DNA of 64,000 nt from Mycolicibacter arupensis (GCF_002086515.1 NZ_MVHH01000011.1:46300-110299), one strand, 5' to 3'. Positions 37,567 through 46,861 are shown, counted from the first letter of the stretch. Translations and numbers: made by a program. Notes: a model not told the origin generated them from the letters alone.

Positions 37567-38142
37567 TTGGCGTGCGGTGGCGAGTATTTCGTCCACCGTC
37601 CATTGGTCGTAGGCGTGGCTGCCGTACTTGGCGGCGAGGATTCGTCCATCGGGCCCGATGAGCAGATCGGCGGGCAGTCCGAGGTTGCCGTTGGTCGGTG
37701 AGGCGGGCAGTGGTGAGCGGCGTTTGGCGATCGCGGTCTTGATGGCGTGCCAGTATCCGCCGGGCAGCGCGCGCCAGGCCGCGAGTCTGAGGGCTTTTGT
37801 CGAGGCTTCCACCCCGAATCGGCGGTAGAGATCCTTGTCGGGGTCGCCGACCACCGCAAAGGGCATATCGTCTTGGTATTTGCGCAGCTCGGCGGCGGTG
37901 GAGTGGAACACCACCACTTCGCGGATGCCTGCGGTGTTGATCTCCTCGATTCGTCCGCTGATCGAGCGCAGGTGCAGATTGCATACCGGGCAGCCTGCGA
38001 AACGCCGGAACTGCAGGTGCGTTAGCGCGCCCGTGGGGTCGGGAATCTGTACGGGTTCGTCGTTGAGTCCCCTAAGCAGCAGGGTGGGGAACTGCTCGCC
38101 GACAGTGACGCGCTTGGATCGTGCTGGGGCCGTGCGGGCCAT
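37561..38142 (-). CDS. Peroxiredoxin-like (AhpC-TSA) protein, CPVC type
   Basis: The protein has 193 residues and a thioredoxin fold. RRFAGCPVCNLHLRSI holds the CxxC active site; EVVVFHSTAAELRKYQDDMP and LGLPADLLIGPDGRILAAKY are typical of AhpC-TSA type 2 proteins. It ends HAYDQWTVDEIL, the same end as the gene at 52915-53478, so the two are paralogues. The role is probably thiol-based peroxide or disulfide chemistry in the cytoplasm. No operator of the TGTAC type was seen in front of it. Confidence 0.85.
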   Translation of the reverse strand: MARTAPARSKRVTVGEQFPTLLLRGLNDEPVQIPDPTGALTHLQFRRFAGCPVCNLHLRSISGRIEEINTAGIREVVVFHSTAAELRKYQDDMPFAVVGDPDKDLYRRFGVEASTKALRLAAWRALPGGYWHAIKTAIAKRRSPLPASPTNGNLGLPADLLIGPDGRILAAKYGSHAYDQWTVDEILATARQQ

Positions 38143-38397
38143 GATGATCTCCTTCTACTGATGGGCCGATGGTCAGGTCGGGCGAGCAGATGCCCACCGT
38201 CGACGATCAATTCGGTGCCGGCGGGCGTTCACTCGCCTCGTCGGCTCGTAGTGTGCCGGGCGGGGAGTTCGTTGGGGGGCCGGAGGGTCCACGCCCGCGT
38301 CGTCGTCGTCGACCACGTTCGGACCCGGCCCCTTTCCGCTAGGGCCACACCGCACTTCGATGTGTCTTGCCCCGATGTGTTGCTTTGGTTGCGGTGC

Positions 38398-38820
38398 TCA
38401 TCCGGCTTCCGTTGGGTTGTGGGTGAAGTCCAGCGTGTGCTGGTTGGCGTTGTCGATCGCGATGACAAAGCACACGCGTCCGGGGCCGCGGCTCGGGAAG
38501 GCGGCGCCGGTGTATTTGATTGAGATCGGGTCCATGTAGTGGCAGGCGGCGTCGTCGCGGACTGCGATGACCCTGCCCTGCAGGGCGGCCATCCGGTAGG
38601 GGTTGTCGAACGCGGTGATCGACAGGCCGACGCGAGGGTCGCGGCGCATGTCCTTGGCCTTCGGGGCCTTGGCATGGGTGCAGATCAGGACGTTGTCGTC
38701 CTCGCGCGCGACCCACACCACCCAATTGCGGGGATGACCGCCGGCCGAAACTGTGGACAGGTGCGCGTAATTCGGTCCGTCAATAAGCACCCGGATGCTG
38801 GCCGGGATCGGGCTCGACAT
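38398..38820 (-). CDS. PPOX-class flavin/F420-dependent oxidoreductase
   Basis: The protein has 140 residues from ATG 38820 (MSSPIPASIRVLIDGPNYAH). LSTVSAGGHPRNWVVWVARE, KAKDMRRDPRVGLSI and YRMAALQGRVIAVRDD are the pyridoxamine-phosphate-oxidase-like split-barrel motifs common in mycobacterial F420 or FMN enzymes. The substrate is unknown. It lies 121 bp downstream of the peroxiredoxin gene at 38942 and may be on its transcript. The 255 bp after it hold no gene. Confidence 0.8.
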   Translation of the reverse strand: MSSPIPASIRVLIDGPNYAHLSTVSAGGHPRNWVVWVAREDDNVLICTHAKAPKAKDMRRDPRVGLSITAFDNPYRMAALQGRVIAVRDDAACHYMDPISIKYTGAAFPSRGPGRVCFVIAIDNANQHTLDFTHNPTEAG

Positions 38821-38941
38821 CCTCACCGCCCGCGCCGCTTGGCCGGGGAAGAGGCGGCGGGCACCAGGCGGCTCGGCTGCATGTGTTCCGTCGGGCTGGT
38901 CTGGCGGCACGGCAGCGGCCTGCAGCGGTGTGCGGCGTTGC

Positions 38942-39427
38942 TCATCGCGCGTCGGGGTGCTCGGACAGGTACCGGACGAAACCGATGACGTCGTCGGCAA
39001 CCAGCCGCCCGATGGCCCCGCTCGAGTACACCGCGAGCCGCACCGTCCCATCAGGTGCCAGCACGAAGCCCGTCGATTGCAGATAACGGGGATGGTCGTT
39101 GACGTAGGCACCCGTCGCCGCAGCGATCGCGTCGGCGTCGGCGCTATGGCCAACCGGGAAACGCAGCTTGTGCTTGGCGACCAGCGCAGCCGAGGTCTGC
39201 TCATCATCCACCGACAAGGCGATCACCTTGACGTTGAGTTCACTGAGCGTGTCGAGCGCGCGGGAGAACCCGGCCAGCTGGGCATTGCAGTATGGGCACC
39301 ACGACCCGCGGTAGATCAAGATGACGCCGTAGGACCCGGCGAGATCGCCGGGCAGGGAGATCGTGGCGCCGCCGACGGCGGGAACCTCGATCCGGGGAAA
39401 CAGCTGACCATAATCGAGTCGGGACAT
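38942..39427 (-). CDS. Peroxiredoxin-like protein, WCPYC type
   Basis: The protein has 161 residues. ILIYRGSWCPYCNAQLAGF carries the CxxC site; NVKVIALSVDDEQTSAALV and LAPDGTVRLAVYSSGAIGRL complete the AhpC-TSA fold. I chose ATG 39427 because GGAAGG lies at a suitable distance, whereas ATG 39433 touches it. It is divergent from tetR at 39519 with two matched operator-like palindromes between them, so repression by that TetR is likely. Confidence 0.85.
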   Translation of the reverse strand: MSRLDYGQLFPRIEVPAVGGATISLPGDLAGSYGVILIYRGSWCPYCNAQLAGFSRALDTLSELNVKVIALSVDDEQTSAALVAKHKLRFPVGHSADADAIAAATGAYVNDHPRYLQSTGFVLAPDGTVRLAVYSSGAIGRLVADDVIGFVRYLSEHPDAR

Positions 39428-39450
39428 CGGCATCCTTCCGAGGGGTTGGG

Positions 39451-39466
39451 TGGACTACTCGGTCCA
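39451..39466. promoter_or_regulatory. TetR operator candidate 1 (TGGAC-N6-GTCCA)
   Basis: TGGACTACTCGGTCCA is an inverted repeat with half-site TGGAC, 23 bp upstream of the peroxiredoxin start. Its twin lies at 39484. Confidence 0.7.
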
Positions 39467-39483
39467 TCATGATGACATAGGAG

Positions 39484-39499
39484 TGGACTGGCAAGTCCA
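39484..39499. promoter_or_regulatory. TetR operator candidate 2 (TGGAC-N6-GTCCA)
   Basis: TGGACTGGCAAGTCCA is a second copy of the same repeat. Its centre is 33 bp from the first, about three helical turns, and it lies 19 bp before the tetR start. The layout fits autoregulation. Confidence 0.7.
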
Positions 39500-39518
39500 G
39501 TGTCGGTAGGCTGCGGTC

Positions 39519-40148
39519 ATGGTGTCAACGGAGGGCCCTGCTGGTTCGCGGCTGACGGCTCGCGGCGCGGCGACTAGAGCCCGCATCGTCGCGGCGGCGG
39601 CGTCGCTGGTGCAGGAGCACGGGGTGGCCGGAACCAGCCTGGACGATGTCATGGCCGTCACCGCCACCAGCAAGTCGCAGCTGTATCACTACTTCGCCAA
39701 CAAGGACGCGCTCATTCGCGAGGTGATCACCATCCAGCTCGGCCGCGTGATCGCCGCCCAGGAGCCCGACCTTCGCGAGGTCTCGTCGTGGGAGGGTCTG
39801 CAGCGCTGGTGTGATCACCTCGTTGCCATGACCCGCGCGAGGCAGGGTGTCGGCGGCTGCCCCCTTGGCTCGCTGGTCGGTGAACTCGCTGAGCGATCCG
39901 AGACTGCGCGACACGTGCTCGCGCAGTGCTTTGCCGAATGGGAATCGTATCTGTCCGCGGGCTTTGTGGCCATGCGCGACAACGGCGAACTGGCCGCCGA
40001 GGCCGACCCGGCCGAGCTCGCGTTGACAATGATGAGCGCGCTGCAAGGCGGTCTGCTGATGGCGCAGACCATGCGCAGCGCCCGCCCCGTCGAACTCGCC
40101 CTGAACATGGCGCTCGGGCACGTCAGTGCTTACCGGCGCAACCCATAG
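39519..40148 (+). CDS. TetR-family regulator of the adjacent peroxiredoxin
   Basis: The protein has 209 residues. The helix-turn-helix is TRARIVAAAASLVQEHGVAG, then SLDDVMAVTATSKSQLYHYF. The ligand domain carries GVGGCPLGSLVGELAERSE, a TetR_C motif with a Cys that could sense redox state. It is a paralogue of the TetR at 52176-52856, which has GGPFGCPLGTIAAEL at the same place. It probably represses the divergent peroxiredoxin gene through the two TGGAC-N6-GTCCA sites. Confidence 0.85.
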   Translation: MVSTEGPAGSRLTARGAATRARIVAAAASLVQEHGVAGTSLDDVMAVTATSKSQLYHYFANKDALIREVITIQLGRVIAAQEPDLREVSSWEGLQRWCDHLVAMTRARQGVGGCPLGSLVGELAERSETARHVLAQCFAEWESYLSAGFVAMRDNGELAAEADPAELALTMMSALQGGLLMAQTMRSARPVELALNMALGHVSAYRRNP

Positions 40149-40303
40149 GCGCGACGGCGCTGATCAGCCAGCAGCCTGCGACTCAGTCGACGTCAGCTCG
40201 CCGGCAGGGCGGCCCCACCCGAGAGGCTGGTTCGGATCGGCAGCGACGCCACGGCCAACCCGACGCTGTTGTGCCGCGACCGTCTTGGATGGATAGGTGC
40301 GGC

Positions 40304-40996
40304 TCAACGGGCTGAGATCGCGAGGATGCGTTCGGCGTTGGCGTGGGCGATCTTTGCCCGGTCACCGGCACTGAGCGTTGTTCGCTGCAGCCGGGCGACG
40401 GCCTCTTGCGAGGACTCATACGGGTAGTCCACGGAAAACATGACAGCATCGGCGCCCACCTCCAGCACCGCCCCGGTCAGGGTCGCCGGCGAGAACACCC
40501 CGCTGGTGGTGAACACGATGTTGGTGCCGATGTAGGCCGATGGTGGTTGCTTGAGCGGTGTGCCGGGTTGGATGGTGCGGACACGCGAGTCGAGCCTGCT
40601 GCGCTGCAACGGCAAGAACGCGCCCATGTGGCCCAAGATCAGGGTGGCCGAAGGGATGGCGGTCGGAAAACTCCGGCGAAGAGTATCCGCAGGGCGTGGC
40701 CGCTGACCGCGGCGCCCCAACTCCCCGTCGGGCCATACAGTTCGCGCCGACCGTCCAGGGCATGCCACCGATCGGCCGGCGGGGCGCCCGGGTGCAGATA
40801 CAGCGCTACGCCCAGCGCTTCCAAGGCGGCCCAAACCTCGTCGTACTCGGGTGCATCCAGGCAGTGTCCGCCCGGTCTGTGGATGCAGTCATTGACCAGC
40901 GCCCCGGACAACCCGAGCTGTCGCACGCAGCGTTCCAGCTCGACCGCCGCCCCGGCCGGGTCCTGCAGCGGCAAGGCCGCAAAACCGCGGAACCCA
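40304..40996 (-). pseudogene. Amidohydrolase-family (AMDH2-type) decarboxylase remnant
   Basis: One frame encodes GFRGFAALPLQDPAGAAVEL, then LGLSGALVNDCIHRPGGHCL and ALYLHPGAPPADRWHALDG. At about 40670-40680 the frame changes, and homology continues with SATLILGHMGAFLPLQRSRL, TNIVFTTSGVFSP and ADAVMFSVDYPYESSQEAV, through to RILAISAR. This is the metal-dependent amidohydrolase/decarboxylase family (gamma-resorcylate decarboxylase-like). The 5' third with the first metal ligands is missing, so it is both truncated and frameshifted. Confidence 0.8.
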
Positions 40997-42257
40997 AGGG
41001 TGTAATTTCATCGTTTCGGCGCCGATTCCGTCTGAAGTCCTCACGCCCAACGGCTGTGTCGCCGCCGTGGTGGTGACTGCTGGGGCCGAAAGTACTGGCG
41101 CTCCTAAAATCCTTAGCGGTCGGGCGCGATGCGCTGATTGTGCCGTCGGCGCTGGCGAGTTGGCGGCGTGCACATTTTTGAACGAACAGCGGATGAGGTC
41201 GCACAGGGGGCTGGTGTCCAAGCGGGCGTAAGCATGTTTGGTCGCGGCCGACAGGCCGATCTTGCAGACAGCATGGCTTTTCGGCAGTCGAAGACGGCGA
41301 CAGAGCGTCCGGGTTCGCAAACGGCGACGGCCAGCTGCAGGAGCGCGGCGCGAAGGACTTTAACGTGGTCGCCTATTCCCCCCTGCACGGGGCAACGCCG
41401 CGGCATCCCGATTCCGAGACCAATCTCCTTGTGCCGCTAGACCATACCGCGGCTGCCGCGAAGTCCAGTATCCACCGTGTCATCGGCGTCACCGTCACGA
41501 TGTGCACGTCCGATTCGGATATCGAACTGGCACAGGCGTTCTGTTCACACCGCATCCCACTCGAAGCCACTGTGATGATGGTCAGCGGACGGCGGACGTT
41601 CGCGCTCAGCTGAAGGAGGCGGCGGTCGGGATTCCGATGCTGTCCTCGGTGTTGGCGCTTTTGTTGCTGTCGTTCGCCCGGCAAGCCAGGCCGGGCTGGC
41701 CGTGGTGGCGTGTCTGGGGGCGACTCGGTGAACGTCGATACCAGCCCGACTACTTCCGCTTCTCCGTAGGCCCGCGGTAAGACATTGTTCAAGCTTGCGG
41801 GAGGGGCGTCTGTGTTGCTTGTGGTGGCGAACCCCGCAGATTTCTAGGGCAGTGCAGGGCGGTGGACGAGGCCGGGTTTCGACTCGCGGTGATCATAACG
41901 GTGGCCGCTCGCAACAGGAACTGCAAACTTATTGTGCGGGCGCCACGGTTTGTTGTCGGGTGGGCGCATGGACTCTGACGATGCAGGAGAACATCGATAC
42001 CCACCGCACTGCGACGTCCGCGTGGCCGGATCGTCTATCAGGTCATCGAGCGCTGTGCGGGACGGGAATGCGGTGCCAGCAGGCGCAGTTCATTGCGCAG
42101 ACCCGATTGCGCAGACCCGTCTGCCTCGGAGGGTTGAAGTCCTTGGAGCCGGGCTTGTTGATCCGGTTCAGCGATACGAGTGCGCTACAGCTACGTAATG
42201 GATCCATAACCAGGAATATCTATCGTGCGACAGATTGGTAGCAAGGGAGTCTGCAGA
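40997..42257. other. Decayed intergenic region without an intact gene
   Basis: About 1.26 kb hold only short, incoherent frames on both strands. A hydrophobic frame at 41637-41780 (MLSSVLALLLLSFARQARPG) might be a small membrane peptide, but its nearest ribosome-binding-like motif is too far away. A short tandem repeat GCGCAGACCCG occurs at about 42096-42120. The stretch is probably debris of lost genes between the amidohydrolase remnant and the ssu operon. Confidence 0.5.
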
Positions 42258-43226
42258 ATGTCGACGCTCCGAGTTCGCGGCGGCCGGCTAGCCCGGTTGG
42301 TCGGCCGCATTGGATTTGTTGTGGCACTCGTGCTCTTCGTAGGTGGCTGTGGCGGGGGCGGTGGTGCCCCGGATACAGTCCGGATTGGGACTTTCGCCAG
42401 CGCAGTCGATTACGCACCGTTCTATATCGCGCGCAAGCAACGGTTGTTCGAATCCGCCGTCGGCGCCGGCACGAAAGTCGACTACGTGGAATTCGACTCG
42501 GCGCCAGCCGTCACAGAAGCGTTGGCGACAAACCGGGTCGACATGGTCTTCATGGCCGAGCCGCCGGCTCTAATCGCCGCGGCGGCGGGAGTTCATTGCA
42601 GGATTGTGGCTCTGGGCGCGAGCCTGGTCCAGGACATCCTCGTACCGATCGACAGCAAGATCGCGAGCGCTGCCGATTTGGGCGGAGCGCGCGTCGGTGT
42701 GTTAGCGGGTACGTCGTCGCATTACGCCTTGATCAAGATCGCCAAGGATGCCGGCGTCGATCCCAAGTTAATTCAAGTGATCGATATGGCCCCGCCGGAC
42801 GCGAAGGCGGCGTTCGAATCAGGTCACCTGGATGCGTGGGCGGTGTGGCCGCCGTTCGTGCAGCAGCAGCTTGTCCAGAAGACCGCCAGGCTGCTACCGG
42901 CAGGCGATGCTGCGATCCAGTCCATCGCGGTTGCACGGCCCGGGCTGGCCGAAGATGCACTGGCCGTTTACTCCGCTTTGGTCGCTGCCATCGGCAAAGC
43001 AAAGGAGTTCATCCGCGCATCACCGGCAGAAGCGAAATCGATTGTGGCCACTGAAGTTCGGGTCGATCCGGAGGTGGTCGAATTGGCCTGGCCGCGCCAC
43101 GACTTCACCGCCACGCTGACTCAGGAGGTCATTGCCGACATCCAGGCGAAGGCCGATTTCCTGGCCGATGCTGGCTTCATTCAGCAGAAGGTCGATGTCA
43201 AGGACCTGGTCGGACCTCCGCGATGA
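42258..43226 (+). CDS. ssuA: Sulfonate/nitrate-type ABC substrate-binding lipoprotein
   Basis: The protein has about 322 residues from ATG 42258 (MSTLRVRGGRLARLVGRIG), 8 bp after AAGGGAG. The signal sequence ends in lipobox VGGC. TVRIGTFASAVDYAPFYIAR and VTEALATNRVDMVFMAEPPA, with GARVGVLAGTSSHYAL, are hallmarks of SsuA/TauA/NrtA proteins. It should capture an alkanesulfonate or similar anion outside the membrane. The stop overlaps the permease start as ATGA. The companion monooxygenase favours a sulfonate ligand. Confidence 0.8.
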   Translation: MSTLRVRGGRLARLVGRIGFVVALVLFVGGCGGGGGAPDTVRIGTFASAVDYAPFYIARKQRLFESAVGAGTKVDYVEFDSAPAVTEALATNRVDMVFMAEPPALIAAAAGVHCRIVALGASLVQDILVPIDSKIASAADLGGARVGVLAGTSSHYALIKIAKDAGVDPKLIQVIDMAPPDAKAAFESGHLDAWAVWPPFVQQQLVQKTARLLPAGDAAIQSIAVARPGLAEDALAVYSALVAAIGKAKEFIRASPAEAKSIVATEVRVDPEVVELAWPRHDFTATLTQEVIADIQAKADFLADAGFIQQKVDVKDLVGPPR

Positions 43227-44047
43227 CGATGATGGTGACTGCGCCCGTGGCGACAAATGCGCCCCGTCGACGCCGGCGGTTCTTCGATCGTCTGACAAGC
43301 TGCGTACTTGCGCTGGCCGTACCGATCGGACTGGTCGTGGCATGGCACGTCGCGGTGGTCAGCGGCGTCCTGCCGCACACGCTCGTTGCTGGACCGCTCG
43401 ACTCACTCGAAGCGTTCGTCAGGCTGGCGATGGATGGAACGCTGATCGAGCACGCGTGGGTCAGTGTGCGCCGCATAGCGATTGGCTTTGCCATCGGCAG
43501 CACGGTCGGCATTCTGGCAGGGGCGGTGATCGGCACCAGCCCGTTGGCAGCCAAAATCCTGGAGCCCACCGCCTTGACGTTGATTCCGGTCCCGGCGGTG
43601 GCGTGGATTCCGGTGCTGGTCATCGTGTTTGGCATCGGAGAGCTCTCAAAGGTGACCTTGGTGGCGATCGGGTCCGCCACCACGCTGATCCTGGCGACCG
43701 CTGCGGGGATTCGTTCTGCCTCGCAAGATCTCGTGGAGGTCGCGCAGCTCTACGAGAAGTCGCGCTGGACAGTGCTGCGGACGGTGTTGCTGCCGTCGGC
43801 GGCTCCGTCGATTGTCGCATCGGCGCGCGTTGCGATGGCGCTGTCGTGGACACTGTTGGTCGCGGCGGAGGTCATCGCGTCGGCTAACGGGTTGGGATGG
43901 CTCATCTGGGATTCGCGCAACTTCGCACGGCCCGCTGCCATGATCGCCGGAATGCTCGCAATCGGCATTCTCGGAAAGGCCACCGATGGGCTTCTCGCCC
44001 GCTTCGGCCGCTACCTCACCCGCTGGGACCGCTCCTACCGTGGCTGA
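43223..44047 (+). CDS. ssuC: Sulfonate-type ABC transporter permease
   Basis: The protein has 274 residues and about six membrane helices. It has the BPD_transp_1 domain, with the EAA loop around LVEVAQLYEKSRWTVLRTVL followed by LPSAAPSIVASARVAMALSW. TALTLIPVPAVAWIPVLVIV is typical for SsuC. ATG 43223 overlaps the binding-protein stop. It forms the membrane channel of the importer. Confidence 0.85.
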   Translation: MTMMVTAPVATNAPRRRRRFFDRLTSCVLALAVPIGLVVAWHVAVVSGVLPHTLVAGPLDSLEAFVRLAMDGTLIEHAWVSVRRIAIGFAIGSTVGILAGAVIGTSPLAAKILEPTALTLIPVPAVAWIPVLVIVFGIGELSKVTLVAIGSATTLILATAAGIRSASQDLVEVAQLYEKSRWTVLRTVLLPSAAPSIVASARVAMALSWTLLVAAEVIASANGLGWLIWDSRNFARPAAMIAGMLAIGILGKATDGLLARFGRYLTRWDRSYRG

Positions 44048-44888
44048 CGTGAATGGCGCGGAGGTGCCGGCCCTGCAAGTACGAATTCGCGAGAAACGGG
44101 TCACGGTCGGCAAGCGTCCCCTGGATGTGCTGAGCGAGGTCAACTTCGACGTCCGCCGTCAAGAGGTTGTCGGCATCGTGGGTGGCAGCGGAGCTGGCAA
44201 GACGTCGCTGCTGCGCGCGATCGCGGGCCTTGACACCACGTTCGTTGGCGAAATCCGGGCCTTCGGTCGACTCGTTCGGGGACCCGGCCGGGACCGGGGC
44301 CTGGTCTTCCAGGAGCACCGACTGATGCCGTGGATGTCGTTGTCTGACAACGTCGCCTACGCGCTGCCGTTCCGGAGACCGGCCGCCCAAATCGAAAAGC
44401 AAGTCGTCCATGCGCTCGACCTGGTCGGGCTGGCCGGTTTCGGCAAGGCGTGGCCGAATCAGCTTTCCGGCGGCATGGCGCAGCGAGCCTCCTTGGCCCG
44501 CGCCTTGGTCACCACTCCCGAGATCCTGCTGCTCGACGAGCCGCTGGGCGCGCTGGACAGCCTGCTGCGCAGTCAAATGCAAACCGAACTCGAGCGGATC
44601 ATCCTCGACGAGGCGCTCACCGCGATCCTGGTGACCCACGACGTCGACGAGGCCGTGCTACTGGCAGACCGGGTGATTGTGATGGCTGGTCCACCCGGAC
44701 GGATCATCGCCGACATGGCGCACCCCCAGCCCCGCCCGCGGGACGTGGCGGACCCAGCACTTCAGGCCCTCCGCGCCCAGATCCTCACTGTTTTGCATCA
44801 AGGAGGCAGGAATGGACATCTACTGGTACATCCCCACCCACACCGACGGCCCACACCTGTCGACGATGCACCGGGCGCGGGCGGCTAA
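44040..44888 (+). CDS. ssuB: Sulfonate-type ABC transporter ATPase
   Basis: The protein has about 282 residues from GTG 44040, which overlaps the permease stop by 8 bp; GTG 44049 is an alternative. Walker A is GGSGAGKTS, the Q-loop VFQEHRLMPWMSL, the signature LSGGMAQR and Walker B LLLDEPLGALD, with VTHDVDEAV as the H-loop. It powers the importer. The last 25 residues (LLVHPHPHRRPTPVDDAPG) are read from DNA that also encodes the start of the monooxygenase, a 77-bp overlap, so this tail may be a recent read-through. Confidence 0.85.
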   Translation: MADVNGAEVPALQVRIREKRVTVGKRPLDVLSEVNFDVRRQEVVGIVGGSGAGKTSLLRAIAGLDTTFVGEIRAFGRLVRGPGRDRGLVFQEHRLMPWMSLSDNVAYALPFRRPAAQIEKQVVHALDLVGLAGFGKAWPNQLSGGMAQRASLARALVTTPEILLLDEPLGALDSLLRSQMQTELERIILDEALTAILVTHDVDEAVLLADRVIVMAGPPGRIIADMAHPQPRPRDVADPALQALRAQILTVLHQGGRNGHLLVHPHPHRRPTPVDDAPGAGG

Positions 44889-45909
44889 CCTGCGTTACAT
44901 CACCCAAATCGCGCAGGCCGCAGACGATCTGGGCTATGTCGGAGTGCTGGTCCCGACGGGCTCGGTGTGTGAAGACGCATGGATCACCGCGTCGTTTCTG
45001 GCACCCGAGACCACGAGCCTGCGATTCATCGTCGCTGTCAGGCCCGGGCAGTCGACCCCGTCGATGACGGCTCGAATGGCCTCGGCCTTCGACCGCTACA
45101 GCAGGGGTCGGCTCACCGTCAACGTGGTCTGTGGAGGCGATCCGGTCGAACTGGCCGGCGACGGTGTCTTCCTGTCGCATGGCCAACGCTATGAGCAGGC
45201 CGACGAGTACATCCAGGCGTGGACCGACCTGCTGCAGGGCAAGACCGTGGACATGAACGGCCGATATGTCCGCATCGAAGGGGGGCAGCTTCACTACCTT
45301 CCCCTGCAGGAGCCGCACCCTCCGCTGATGTGCGGCGCCTCCTCTGGCGCTGGGCAAGCGTTCGCCGCGAAATGGATCGACACCGTGCTGACGTGGGGCG
45401 AACCACCGGAGCAGGTGCAGCCGAAACTCGACGAGATGCGGGCCAAGGCACACGCTGCCGGGCGACGAGTCACCTTCGGCATCCGGCTACACACCATTGT
45501 GCGGGAAACGAGCAGAGAAGCGTGGGCGGCCGCCGATGACTTGATCCGCTACGTGCGCGACGAGGACGTCGCCGCCTCCCAGGCGGCGCTGGCCCGCTCT
45601 GAGTCGGAAGGCCAACGCCGCATGGTGGCCCTGCACCGTGGCTCGAGGGAGCACCTCGAGGTGAGCCCCAACCTCTGGGCAGGCGTCGGTCTGGTCACCG
45701 GCGGGGCCGGCACCGCGCTGGTGGGCAGTGTCGAGGAGGTCCGTGACCGGATCATGGAGTACCACGACATCGGCATCGACACGTTCATCCTCTCCGGGTA
45801 TCCGCACCTCGAGGAGTGCTACCGGGTCGCTGAGACGCTGTTCCCGCAGCTGCCCTTCGAACCGAAGGTGAACAGCCTACAGCCGAAGGTGATCCCCGGC
45901 GGCTGGTGA
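44812..45909 (+). CDS. ssuD: FMNH2-dependent alkanesulfonate monooxygenase-like enzyme
   Basis: The protein has 365 residues of the bacterial luciferase family. MDIYWYIPTHTDGPHL, LGYVGVLVPTGSVCEDAWIT, RFIVAVRPGQSTPSMTARMA and RLTVNVVCGGDPVELAGDG are SsuD signatures. SsuD oxidises alkanesulfonates to aldehyde and sulfite using reduced flavin, giving sulfur to the cell. The flavin reductase SsuE is not in this operon. A good GGAGGC site precedes ATG 44812. A strong hairpin follows about 270 bp after the stop. Confidence 0.85.
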   Translation: MDIYWYIPTHTDGPHLSTMHRARAANLRYITQIAQAADDLGYVGVLVPTGSVCEDAWITASFLAPETTSLRFIVAVRPGQSTPSMTARMASAFDRYSRGRLTVNVVCGGDPVELAGDGVFLSHGQRYEQADEYIQAWTDLLQGKTVDMNGRYVRIEGGQLHYLPLQEPHPPLMCGASSGAGQAFAAKWIDTVLTWGEPPEQVQPKLDEMRAKAHAAGRRVTFGIRLHTIVRETSREAWAAADDLIRYVRDEDVAASQAALARSESEGQRRMVALHRGSREHLEVSPNLWAGVGLVTGGAGTALVGSVEEVRDRIMEYHDIGIDTFILSGYPHLEECYRVAETLFPQLPFEPKVNSLQPKVIPGGW

Positions 45910-46180
45910 TCGACTGTCAGGACAAGGTGTTGGCCTCGCTGACCACAGCGGCGCCCGCCAGGTTGACCGGAAATCGCCTCAGCTGCAGTCGCTTCCGTCA
46001 TGGAGCGGGTATTCAGGCCCACTCGCCGCGACACGATGGACGTGTGACGACGTGGGCGTGATAGCCGTCGCCGTCAAGTATCGGGCTCGGATTCTGGCGC
46101 CTCTCCGTTTCACATCGGAGAGGCCGCCCTGCCGCGGTCTTCGAGGATGACCCCGGCACCGCACGTGTCGTGTGACGGCT

Positions 46181-46216
46181 GGCCTGGCGGGCCGCGGTCG
46201 CGTGACCCGCCAGGCC
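46181..46216. terminator. Bidirectional hairpin terminator
   Basis: GGCCTGGCGGG (46181-46191) and CCCGCCAGGCC (46206-46216) form a perfect 11-bp stem with a 14-nt loop, between the convergent ssuD and AhpD-like genes and 7 bp from the latter's stop. There is no U run, as is usual in mycobacteria. Confidence 0.7.
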
Positions 46217-46223
46217 GTGCGGT

Positions 46224-46760
46224 TCACGGCTGCACGATTGGGAAGTCGATTTCGGTGTGCGCGACGTTGTTGAAGTAGTTCGTCAGCACGTTAAGGCCCA
46301 CGTGGCCAATGACTTCGGCGATCTCGGCGTCGGTCAGACCTGCGCGGCGCGCGTTTTCCAGATCGGCGTCATCGATGTGGCCGCGGTGTTCGTTGACGGC
46401 CACCGCGAATGCAAGGATCGCGGCGGTTTTGGGGTCGTCCGCATCTGCTTTGCGCGCCGACCCGATTTGATCGGCGCTGAGTCCCGCCGCCTTTTCACCC
46501 AGGTAGCTGTGTGCGGACAGGCAATACGAGCACCCATTGGCCTGTGCGATGGCGATGGCGAGGCGTTCGCGGGTGGAGCCCGGCAGCGTTCCGCGGTCGA
46601 GAGCGCCGGCCAAACCGAGATATCCGCGCAGCAGCGCCGGACTGTGCACCATCGCGCGGGTGAGGTTGGGAATCGTGCCCAATGCCTGCTGCACGGAGGC
46701 CAACGCCTCGGCCTGGTCGTTGGTCGCGTCGGCGTCGGTGACAAGGGACAGCGTGCTCAT
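46224..46760 (-). CDS. AhpD-like carboxymuconolactone decarboxylase-family protein
   Basis: The protein has 178 residues from ATG 46760 behind GGAGG. ANGCSYCLSAHSYLGEKAAG contains the CxxC...H site of AhpD-type alkylhydroperoxidases, and LTDAEIAEVIGHVGLNVLTNYFNN closes the fold. It would act as a small cytoplasmic thiol peroxidase or disulfide reductase. It is divergent from an ECF sigma gene 132 bp away, which suggests control by that sigma or shared control. Confidence 0.85.
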   Translation of the reverse strand: MSTLSLVTDADATNDQAEALASVQQALGTIPNLTRAMVHSPALLRGYLGLAGALDRGTLPGSTRERLAIAIAQANGCSYCLSAHSYLGEKAAGLSADQIGSARKADADDPKTAAILAFAVAVNEHRGHIDDADLENARRAGLTDAEIAEVIGHVGLNVLTNYFNNVAHTEIDFPIVQP

Positions 46761-46833
46761 TGGTTCTCCTCCAGTATTGTTCGGGTTGATGGCCTTACAC
46801 CGCATGCCAGATCGATGAGGCCACTGGTTAGAC

Positions 46834-46861
46834 GCCCGTGCAGCTGATCTGTTACACGGGC
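46834..46861. promoter_or_regulatory. Inverted repeat between ahpD-like and sigma genes
   Basis: GCCCGTG (46834-46840) and CACGGGC (46855-46861) are inverted copies around a 14-bp spacer, 32 bp before the sigma start. It could be an operator or a short mRNA stem. Confidence 0.35.

Noticed and set aside
41100..42200. Several short frames, including a hydrophobic one at about 41637-41780, as possible small genes.
   Set aside because: No suitable ribosome binding site, no recognisable protein and no consistent codon pattern; treated as decayed DNA.
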